This document shows positions 1 through 5,705 of a DNA stretch of 11,407 nt, piece after piece. The position numbers were made by a program, and so were the translations under genes. The stretch covers positions 1 to 11,407 of the forward strand of contig CANQLF010000020.1 of NCBI GenBank assembly GCA_947624635.1. Reading direction: 5' to 3'. The stretch comes from an uncultured Bacilli bacterium. Lineage in GTDB: Bacteria > Bacillota_I > Bacilli_A > RF39 > UBA660. The notes beneath the pieces are model-generated. The model was given only the letters and a program-made list of their open reading frames with translations. It was not told where the DNA came from and did no database searches. Position 1 is the first letter of the stretch. Each line of letters starts with the position of its first letter.

Positions 1-495
1 TGTTTTATAATTATATTCTTCTACTTCTCTATCACGTTCAACTTTCAAAGACTTACTTTTTAAATCATAATCTTTTTGTAATTCATCAATTTTTAATTTA
101 TATTCCTCTTCTAATTTTTTTATTTGTTCTTCTAAATCATGTTTTCTAACTTCGTTATTTTTTTCAAATTCTAATAATGTGTCTTTTCCTGTATTCATAA
201 TAAGAGTTAAATTTAATAATTCAGAATCAATATCATATAGATTTTTTAATTTATCTTCTTCTGTTTTAATGGCTAGTTCTAAATCGTTAAATTTATTTAT
301 TAGTTCAGTAGAAAATATATTAGCTTCTACATTTTTCTTTGTTTCTTCAACTGCAACTTTTGCTTTTCTCTCTTTTTCTTCTTTTTCTGGATTAGATTTT
401 ATTTTAGCATTATTTTTTTCTCTTTCTAACGCTTCGTTTAAAGCATCTAATATTTCTTGCTTCGTATTTTTAAGTGTTATCTCATCTTTTTTCAT
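1..495 (-). CDS. Charged coiled-coil protein, C-terminal part outside window (partial)
   Basis: An open frame of 165 codons runs from an ATG at 495 to the window edge without a stop, so the 3' end is missing. The start is supported by AAAGGAAG at 512-505, 9 nt upstream, and by a candidate promoter further up. The protein begins MKKDEITLKNTKQ and is very rich in Lys, Glu and Asp. From about residue 105 to the edge it shows heptad-like hydrophobic spacing (for example LEEQIKKLEEEYKLKIDEL), so a long coiled coil is likely. There is no signal peptide, membrane segment or catalytic motif in the visible part. The N-terminal 60 residues are also Lys/Glu-rich. I do not recognise the family; a structural or scaffold role is only a guess. 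A forward-strand frame over the same bases is an artefact of this composition. Confidence 0.8.
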   Translation of the reverse strand, partial: MKKDEITLKNTKQEILDALNEALEREKNNAKIKSNPEKEEKERKAKVAVEETKKNVEANIFSTELINKFNDLELAIKTEEDKLKNLYDIDSELLNLTLIMNTGKDTLLEFEKNNEVRKHDLEEQIKKLEEEYKLKIDELQKDYDLKSKSLKVERDREVEEYNYKT

Positions 496-504
496 TACTA
501 CAAA

Positions 505-531
505 CTTCCTTTCAACACCCCTATTGTATCA
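505..531 (-). promoter_or_regulatory. Candidate extended -10 promoter and RBS for the coiled-coil gene
   Basis: On the minus strand TGATACAAT (531-523) is an extended -10 with the TG dinucleotide one base before the hexamer. No convincing -35 box sits at the usual distance; that region is pure AT. A transcription start near 516 would give a leader of about 20 nt containing the AAAGGAAG ribosome binding site at 512-505. Inference from consensus only. Confidence 0.5.
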
Positions 532-536
532 TATAT

Positions 537-556
537 AATATATATTACTATATATT
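537..556. repeat. Short AT-only inverted repeat downstream of csaA
   Basis: AATATATA (537-544) and TATATATT (549-556) form a perfect 8-bp inverted repeat with a 4-nt loop, in the 82-nt gap between csaA and the coiled-coil gene. It has no G-C pairs and is not followed by a T-run on the minus strand, so it is at best a weak terminator for the csaA transcript and may just reflect base composition. Confidence 0.3.
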
Positions 557-577
557 TTACTTTATATTAACTGATTA

Positions 578-907
578 TTATCCTAATTTATCCCCGTTTT
601 CTACTAATTTATCAGGGATTATTAATACAACTCCATCTTTACTATAAGTTCCAAGCACTAATACTTCAGACATAAAGTCAGCAATTTGTTTTGGTGAAAA
701 ATTAACTACTGCAAGAATTTGTTTACCTACTAATTCATCAACATTATAAACTTCTGTAATTTGTGCGGAAGATTTTTTAATACCTACTTCACTTCCAAAG
801 TCTATTTCTAATTTATATGCACTTTTTAAAGCTTTATCAAACATACAAGCGCTTATAATTGTTCCAACTCTTATATCTAATTTCGTAAAATCATCAAATG
901 TAGCCAT
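578..907 (-). CDS. csaA: CsaA-like stand-alone tRNA-binding protein
   Basis: The 109-aa product matches the CsaA family (EMAPII/Arc1p/MetG C-terminal OB fold). These are small cytosolic, usually homodimeric proteins that bind tRNA and, in Bacillus, have been linked to chaperone and protein-export activity. Diagnostic stretches are FDDFTKLDIRVGTI at the start, the IDFG and KSSAQIT segment in the middle, VVNFSPKQIADFMSEVLVLG, and a closing PDKLVENGDKLG. Length is normal for the family, so the gene is intact. Two ATGs lie side by side at 910 and 907. GGAG at 918-915 is only 4 nt from the first and 7 nt from the second, and family members begin MA-x-F-x-DF, so I prefer 907. The RBS overlaps the TAG stop of the upstream MmcQ-EVE gene, so the two genes are almost certainly cotranscribed and possibly coupled. 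Confidence 0.93.
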   Translation of the reverse strand: MATFDDFTKLDIRVGTIISACMFDKALKSAYKLEIDFGSEVGIKKSSAQITEVYNVDELVGKQILAVVNFSPKQIADFMSEVLVLGTYSKDGVVLIIPDKLVENGDKLG

Positions 908-917
908 CATATCACTC

Positions 918-1946
918 CTAACAATATTTATTTATCTCATCACTTAATTTTTTAGGTATAGATCTAGGTCCTCTTATACTGTTTACTCCATACTTTTTTA
1001 ATTTATCAAACGTAAATAAATTATTATCAAATTCTTTTAACAATTTTATTTTCATAACTTTGTTCATAGATAAATTTTTATCACTATATTCATATGGAAT
1101 ATTTACATCAATTACTTTACATTTGTACAAAATACACGAATAAGGGGAAGCAACATAAAGATATATATCATCACCAATTTTTATATTATTAGATTGTTTC
1201 CACATGATAGTATCTGTATCATTAAAACAGTTTATAACATCATAATATTTTGGGTTAGCAGGCATTAACCATTCTTTAGTTTTTTCTGTAAATCTATGAC
1301 TTTCCATAATATAGCTCATTAATTCACCATCACTTATAGTATCATCTAGAATAATAGTAATCCACTTTTCTTTGTTCATGTGATATGCTGTATAAAACCC
1401 TTTCCTTTTTAATAATTCCTTTATTTTTTCTTCATCTAACTTTAAATTTATTATTTCAACTTCAATATTTTCTTTATCAATTTTATTTTTGTTAATATTC
1501 ATAATAAGTGCATACCATTTATCATTATCAGGATTTCTAAATATACCAAATCCAGGAGATTTTTCCCAAGCAAATTCTGGATCATCATTATATTCTTCTT
1601 TTATTAAGTTAGCTATTCTATTAGCTTGATTAGATATAAAATAATTTGATGTTGTACACTTATCTTTAATATCATTTAAAAAATTAATAAATTCACTTCT
1701 AACTTTACTTACAAATTCTCCTTGTTGATTACTAGCTCTATAATTTGTATATTCACATTCAAACTCTAAATCAAATATTTTCCCTTTTACACTACCATCA
1801 TTTAATATTACTACATCAATTCTAAAAGCATTATTTAATATATTCTTAGAAATAACATATTTATCATCTATTTTTTTAAAACCATAACCATTTAATTTAT
1901 CAAATCTTATTTTACATCTTTTAAATATTTCATTTTCTATATTCAT
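918..1946 (-). CDS. MmcQ/YjbR-domain protein with C-terminal EVE-like (PUA-fold) domain
   Basis: A 342-aa cytosolic protein with three visible parts. Residues 1-100 are an N-terminal extension of the kind often found on Bacillota MmcQ/YjbR proteins (FDKLNGYGFKKI, then GKIFDLEFECEY and GEFVSKVR). Residues about 105-220 look like the MmcQ/YjbR fold, with FAWEKSPGFGIFRNPDNDKW, LIMN, then GFYTAYHMNKEKWITIILD. Residues about 225-342 resemble an EVE domain: WLMPANPKYYDVI, MWKQSNNIKIGDDIYLYV, SPYSCILYKCKVIDVNI, and a closing GPRSIPKKL. EVE domains belong to the PUA superfamily and bind modified DNA bases or RNA; MmcQ/YjbR proteins are considered DNA-binding but their role is poorly defined. The start has AAAGAGGT 6 nt upstream. 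It is the first gene of a short unit with csaA. Domain calls are by recognition of motifs, the EVE call being the less certain; the biological role is unknown. Confidence 0.85.
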   Translation of the reverse strand: MNIENEIFKRCKIRFDKLNGYGFKKIDDKYVISKNILNNAFRIDVVILNDGSVKGKIFDLEFECEYTNYRASNQQGEFVSKVRSEFINFLNDIKDKCTTSNYFISNQANRIANLIKEEYNDDPEFAWEKSPGFGIFRNPDNDKWYALIMNINKNKIDKENIEVEIINLKLDEEKIKELLKRKGFYTAYHMNKEKWITIILDDTISDGELMSYIMESHRFTEKTKEWLMPANPKYYDVINCFNDTDTIMWKQSNNIKIGDDIYLYVASPYSCILYKCKVIDVNIPYEYSDKNLSMNKVMKIKLLKEFDNNLFTFDKLKKYGVNSIRGPRSIPKKLSDEINKYC

Positions 1947-1952
1947 AATGAT

Positions 1953-1978
1953 ACCTCTTTAACAATTCCATTATAGCA
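1953..1978 (-). promoter_or_regulatory. Extended -10 promoter and RBS for the MmcQ-EVE/csaA unit
   Basis: Minus strand TGCTATAAT (1978-1970) is a perfect -10 hexamer with an extended TGn. A start near 1963 gives a leader of only about 17 nt, which holds the AAAGAGGT ribosome binding site at 1960-1953. No good -35 is visible; the spacer overlaps the terminator of the preceding unit, which fits an extended -10 promoter. Confidence 0.65.
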
Positions 1979-1979
1979 G

Positions 1980-2010
1980 AAAAAATCACACAAATTAATA
2001 TTGTGCGATT
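1980..2010 (-). terminator. Rho-independent terminator of the envelope/ATPase operon
   Basis: On the minus strand the arms AATCGCACAA (2010-2001) and TTGTGTGATT (1993-1984) pair over 10 bp including one G-U wobble, around a 7-nt loop, and are followed by a run of T to 1980. The wobble pairs only in the minus-strand transcript, which supports that direction. The TAA stop of the 161-aa gene (2011-2009) overlaps the stem base, so termination begins inside the coding end. Confidence 0.85.
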
Positions 2011-2494
2011 ATTTTTTAATGTTTCCTTTACTTTCTTTCCATAATTCGAAATTATTACCATCTAATAAATTAGTTATTACATCTTCTGTAATTTGATAAT
2101 TAGTATTTTTACATGTATTATATATCTCTAATATATCACTAAATCTATCAATATATGAACTAGATTCATTATCAAATATCCAAATAGATGTTAAATCATC
2201 AATTGATAAGGCACCTAATTGATTATTTTTTAAGTTATCAATAGAAGTTTCTAGAACAGGTCTTTTATCAAAATAATATAGATTATCTCCACCTAAAGTC
2301 CAAAAAACTTCATTAGTATGTCCACCTTTTGCTTTACCTTCCTTAGGTCTTACAAATCCACTATTAACTATATCTACTATTTGACTCATACCTGTAATTC
2401 TATATATTGAAAATTCATTTGTATGTAAAGATATAGGATTATTCTTACCAACAGGTATGGTTTGATTAAATACTCTGTTTCGTACATCTTCCAT
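2009..2494 (-). CDS. Unidentified 161-aa protein, last gene of the ATPase operon
   Basis: I do not recognise the family with confidence. The protein is soluble: no signal peptide or membrane segment. Its middle part has a compact set of likely conserved residues: FSIYRITGM at 28-36, NSGFVRPKEGKAKGGHTN at 44-61, FWTLGGD at 64-70, and PVLETS at 79-84. A YR strand, then a short helix ending in SG, then His and a later Glu, faintly resembles the layout of ADP-ribosyltransferase-like or polymorphic-toxin domains, but this is weak inference. The C-terminal half (DILEIYNTCKN onward) looks helical. ATG at 2494 is supported by AGGTGA, which overlaps the TAG stop of the upstream 128-aa gene. No antitoxin-like partner is apparent. 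The stop codon is inside the terminator stem. Confidence 0.75.
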   Translation of the reverse strand: MEDVRNRVFNQTIPVGKNNPISLHTNEFSIYRITGMSQIVDIVNSGFVRPKEGKAKGGHTNEVFWTLGGDNLYYFDKRPVLETSIDNLKNNQLGALSIDDLTSIWIFDNESSSYIDRFSDILEIYNTCKNTNYQITEDVITNLLDGNNFELWKESKGNIKK

Positions 2495-2504
2495 AAATAT
2501 TCAC

Positions 2505-2891
2505 CTACTTCTTGTCTTTTGAATTAATACTGAAATAATTACTGATATTATTATCTTTATCTTTTATCCAAACGTAGTATTTTTTATACTGAAATACAGA
2601 TATTGTTGCAGTATTATTATTTATTTTATTCCAACAAACACTATTTACAGATGGTTTAGATCTAGTTGATTTTACACAATAAGATGTAGGACTTCCTGAT
2701 GTTTTAATAGTAAGTTTACCATCATTGATATCTATAGATTCAATTTTAGCATCCATATCATTATCGACTTTTATATAATATGAATTACTTTCATAATTTG
2801 GAAGAAAGTTTATAGCAGCAACAACAGTAAATATAGATAGTATTACTATTGCGCCAAATATTATAAATACAGTAGAGTTATTTTTTTTCAT
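2505..2891 (-). CDS. Small membrane-anchored extracytoplasmic protein (hypothetical)
   Basis: A 128-aa protein with a short positively charged N-terminus (MKKNN), one hydrophobic segment at about 8-29, and an extracytoplasmic domain of about 95 residues with likely beta-strand character. The pattern C72 ... C86-W87, then YKKYYVWIKDKDNNIS, resembles Ig-like beta-sandwich modules found in surface proteins of low-GC Bacillota, and the two cysteines could form a disulfide. There is no lipobox cysteine after the hydrophobic segment, so it is probably an anchored protein and not a lipoprotein. Its ATG overlaps the TGA of the ATPase gene (ATGA), with a strong GGAGG upstream, so translational coupling with the pump is likely. 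Function unknown; the tight link suggests an accessory role to the ATPase, which is inference. Confidence 0.75.
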   Translation of the reverse strand: MKKNNSTVFIIFGAIVILSIFTVVAAINFLPNYESNSYYIKVDNDMDAKIESIDINDGKLTIKTSGSPTSYCVKSTRSKPSVNSVCWNKINNNTATISVFQYKKYYVWIKDKDNNISNYFSINSKDKK

Positions 2892-5506
2892 TTCCTCGCC
2901 TCCGTATAATCTTTAAATAATTTATTATATACTGGTTTTAATAATTCTCCGATAACAAATGTTAAAAAACAAATTCCTAATGTTATTAATAAATACTTAG
3001 CTTCTATTCCTTCTACAACAAAGAATTTTGATAAACCAGTAGTCAAAACAATTATTTGAACTAATATGATTATACCAACCCCAATACTTAAGTTTTTGTT
3101 ACTTAATATATTCTTATTTAAAACAGAATGTTTAATATCCCTACAAGAAAATGCAAATAATAGTTCATGACCTATTAAGAATATAAACATTAAAGAACTA
3201 GCTATATTTACATCTTTTGTCTTAGCAAAATATATAAACAATACAATCATTACAAGTGATTTAAGTAAAGCTCCTATTGCTATTTTTGCTGTTAAAAATG
3301 GTGTGAAAAATGTATTACTTGGTCTATTAGATTTACTATTACTCATTATATCTTTATCAGATTTTTCAAATGCTAACATTATTGCTGGTATAGAATCAGT
3401 TACTAAATTAAGCCATAACAACTGTAAAGTTGTAAATATTTCCATATTCATTAACATTGAAACAAAAACTAATATTACCTCAATTATATTACCTGCTAAT
3501 AAATATAAAATTACTTTTTTAATATTAGAAGTTATTCTTCTTCCTTCTTCGACACCATCTACTATTGTAGAAAAACTATCGTCAACTAAAATACAATCAG
3601 CTACTTTTTTTACTACTTCTGTACCAGTTATACCCATTCCTATACCAATATCAGCTTTTTGTATAGCAGGTGCATCATTTACTCCATCACCTGTCATTGC
3701 GACAACTAATCCTTCTTTTTGAAGAGATTCAACAATGCGAAGTTTAGTATTAGGAGAAATTCTTGCATATACTTGATAATAATTTACCGCTTCTTTAAGT
3801 TCATCATCAGTCATTCTGTCTACCTTTTTACCTTCGATTGCTTTATCACTGACATCAATAATTCCAATTTGCTTTGCGATTGCGGTTGCAGTGTTGATAC
3901 TATCTCCTGTAATCATTATAGGTTTAATTCCAGAATTGGTACAAATATTGATTGCATTTGGAACACTCTCTCTTGGAGGATCCATCATACCTATAAGTCC
4001 AATAAAGATCATATTCTTTTCTGGATTATCTAAGTCTGTACTGTACGCAAAAGCTAATAATCTTAGGGATTTTTCTGATTCTTCTTTTTCTATTTTAAAT
4101 ATTTTGTCTTTATATTCATTATTTATTTCATATATTTTACTATCTTTAATATATCTTGAACAATTATTTATTACTGAATCTAGGCTTCCTTTGGTAAATA
4201 TATATTTTTTTCCATCAACCTCATTAGCTGTACTCATCATTTTTCTATCTGAATCAAAAGGATATTCTTTTAATCTTTTAACATCTTTTACTAAAATATT
4301 GTTATCTTCTAAATATTTATATATGGATACTTCTGTTTCATCTCCGATATATTTGCCATCACTTTCTGTAACATTATGACAAGCACTCGCACATATTTTT
4401 AATAAATCTATATTATCTATCTTTTCTTTATCGGTATATAATTTATCATTTACATAAATACTTTTTACTAGCATTTTATTTTGAGTTATAGTTCCTGTTT
4501 TATCTGAACAAATTACATCTGTTGAACCTAATGTTTCTACAGAAGCCATTTTTCTTATAATAACATTCCTTTTTGCCATTGCAGTCATTCCAAGTGATAA
4601 TATGATTGTTATTATTGATGACATCCCTTCTGGAATTGCAGCTACTGCTAATGAAATGGATAACATTAGTATATCAAAGAAATCATTTTTCATAAGCAAA
4701 CCTACAACCATCATTACTAGTATTATCGCAATTACAACATAGGTTAAAACTTTACTAATTTTATTTATTTTCTTTTGTAATGGTGTTAAATCACTTTTTT
4801 TATTTAATAAGCTATTTGCGATTTTGCCAAGTTCCGTTTTCATTGCAGTTGCAACTACTACAACAAAAGCGTGCCCATTTGTAACATTGCATCCTGCATA
4901 TACCATGTTACTTCTTTCATATAATTCCTTTTCTGTGGTAATGTTTTCATTGTTTTTCTTTATAGATTTTGATTCACCAGTAAGAGTTGATTCATTTATT
5001 TCAAGTCCATCTGAAGATATTATTCTTGCATCAGCTGAAACATAATCGCCTGCTTCTAATTCTATAATATCTCCTATGACTATATTTCTTACATCAACAG
5101 ATTGTTTTTTACCATCCCTTATAACATAATTATTAGTTATGAACATTTTATTTAATTCTTCTATTGCCACATCTGCTTTTTTCTCTTGAAAGAAACTTAA
5201 TATAGCATTTATTATGACAATTACAATTATTATAATTGAATCGACATACGATTCATGTTGAATATAAGATATAACTGTTGAAAAGATTGCGGCTACTATA
5301 AGAAGTATTACCATAAAATCATTAAATTGTTCTAATAATAAAGTTACATTAGATTTCTTTTTTCTTTCTTCTAATTTATTTTGACCATCACGTTCTAGTC
5401 TTTTTTCTGCTTCTTTTATAGATAATCCATCTTTATTAGTATTTAATCTTTCATATATTTGTTCAACCGTTTCATTATACCCTTCTAATTTCTTGTTATT
5501 ATCCAT
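2888..5506 (-). CDS. Type II (Ca2+-ATPase-like) cation-transporting P-type ATPase
   Basis: An 872-aa membrane pump of normal family length. N-terminal cation-ATPase region 1-80 (GLSIKEAEKRLERDGQNKL), actuator domain with TGES at 176-179, phosphorylation site DKTGTIT at 335-341 (D335 phosphorylated), nucleotide-binding KGS at 439-441, hinge TGDGVNDAP at 605-613, and ten expected membrane helices including a C-terminal block. Ion-site residues of the Ca2+ pumps are present: E293 in M4 (IPEG), N673 and E676 in M5, N700, T703 and D704 in M6 (NLVTD). This fits calcium export across the plasma membrane, though Mn2+ or another cation cannot be excluded. The M4 motif reads PEGMSS where PEGLPA is usual. 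The ATG has AAGGAAG directly after the TGA of the zinc-ribbon gene. Cotranscribed with flanking genes; no regulator seen. Confidence 0.95.
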   Translation of the reverse strand: MDNNKKLEGYNETVEQIYERLNTNKDGLSIKEAEKRLERDGQNKLEERKKKSNVTLLLEQFNDFMVILLIVAAIFSTVISYIQHESYVDSIIIIVIVIINAILSFFQEKKADVAIEELNKMFITNNYVIRDGKKQSVDVRNIVIGDIIELEAGDYVSADARIISSDGLEINESTLTGESKSIKKNNENITTEKELYERSNMVYAGCNVTNGHAFVVVVATAMKTELGKIANSLLNKKSDLTPLQKKINKISKVLTYVVIAIILVMMVVGLLMKNDFFDILMLSISLAVAAIPEGMSSIITIILSLGMTAMAKRNVIIRKMASVETLGSTDVICSDKTGTITQNKMLVKSIYVNDKLYTDKEKIDNIDLLKICASACHNVTESDGKYIGDETEVSIYKYLEDNNILVKDVKRLKEYPFDSDRKMMSTANEVDGKKYIFTKGSLDSVINNCSRYIKDSKIYEINNEYKDKIFKIEKEESEKSLRLLAFAYSTDLDNPEKNMIFIGLIGMMDPPRESVPNAINICTNSGIKPIMITGDSINTATAIAKQIGIIDVSDKAIEGKKVDRMTDDELKEAVNYYQVYARISPNTKLRIVESLQKEGLVVAMTGDGVNDAPAIQKADIGIGMGITGTEVVKKVADCILVDDSFSTIVDGVEEGRRITSNIKKVILYLLAGNIIEVILVFVSMLMNMEIFTTLQLLWLNLVTDSIPAIMLAFEKSDKDIMSNSKSNRPSNTFFTPFLTAKIAIGALLKSLVMIVLFIYFAKTKDVNIASSLMFIFLIGHELLFAFSCRDIKHSVLNKNILSNKNLSIGVGIIILVQIIVLTTGLSKFFVVEGIEAKYLLITLGICFLTFVIGELLKPVYNKLFKDYTEARK

Positions 5507-5520
5507 CTATATTCTTCCTT

Positions 5521-5703
5521 TCATTTTGTAATCATATATGAAGCTAAAAATAAAGCTAATAACCCTATTAATTCAATTATCGAAAATATAATTAATACGT
5601 TTATTAAAATATATTTTGAATTACTTTGAATTTTACATCCACAATTTCTACAATATTTATCATTATCTCTTACAGCACTATTACAATTTAAACATGTTTT
5701 CAT
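5521..5703 (-). CDS. Small zinc-ribbon single-pass membrane protein
   Basis: A 60-aa protein made of an N-terminal zinc ribbon (C4-x2-C7, C18-x2-C21, with an extra C23) and one membrane segment at about 32-57 ending near SYMITK. The ribbon is of the common short zinc_ribbon type seen at the N-termini of many Bacillota membrane proteins. The segment contains a buried Glu (E44). It resembles the first 75 residues of the upstream metalloprotease in layout. The ATG at 5703 lies 2 nt after that gene's TAA, with GGGGA overlapping its last codons, and its own TGA is followed directly by the RBS of the ATPase. Function is unknown; partner of the metalloprotease or a small modulator of the pump are possible. 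Confidence 0.8.
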   Translation of the reverse strand: MKTCLNCNSAVRDNDKYCRNCGCKIQSNSKYILINVLIIFSIIELIGLLALFLASYMITK

Positions 5704-5705
5704 AT

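Noticed and set aside
179..538. Forward-strand frame of 119 codons
   Set aside because: It is antisense to the better supported minus-strand coiled-coil gene, which has an RBS and promoter; the Ser/Phe-rich translation is the mirror of Lys/Glu codons.
537..556. Strong terminator after csaA
   Set aside because: The inverted repeat has no G-C pair and no T-run on the minus strand, so I list it only as a repeat.
2888..2890. TGA as a Trp codon (Mycoplasma/Spiroplasma code)
   Set aside because: TGA ends the ATPase at the expected place and overlaps the next start; read-through meets a stop after a few codons. Trp is encoded by TGG, for example in the M23 gene.
2009..2891. Toxin-antitoxin pair formed by the 161-aa and 128-aa proteins
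   Set aside because: The 128-aa product is membrane-anchored and extracytoplasmic, the 161-aa product soluble and uncharacterised, and neither matches a known antitoxin; the evidence is too weak.
3303..5045. Several forward-strand frames across the ATPase gene
   Set aside because: All lie opposite a full-length P-type ATPase with intact motifs and have no recognisable domains; they are shadows.
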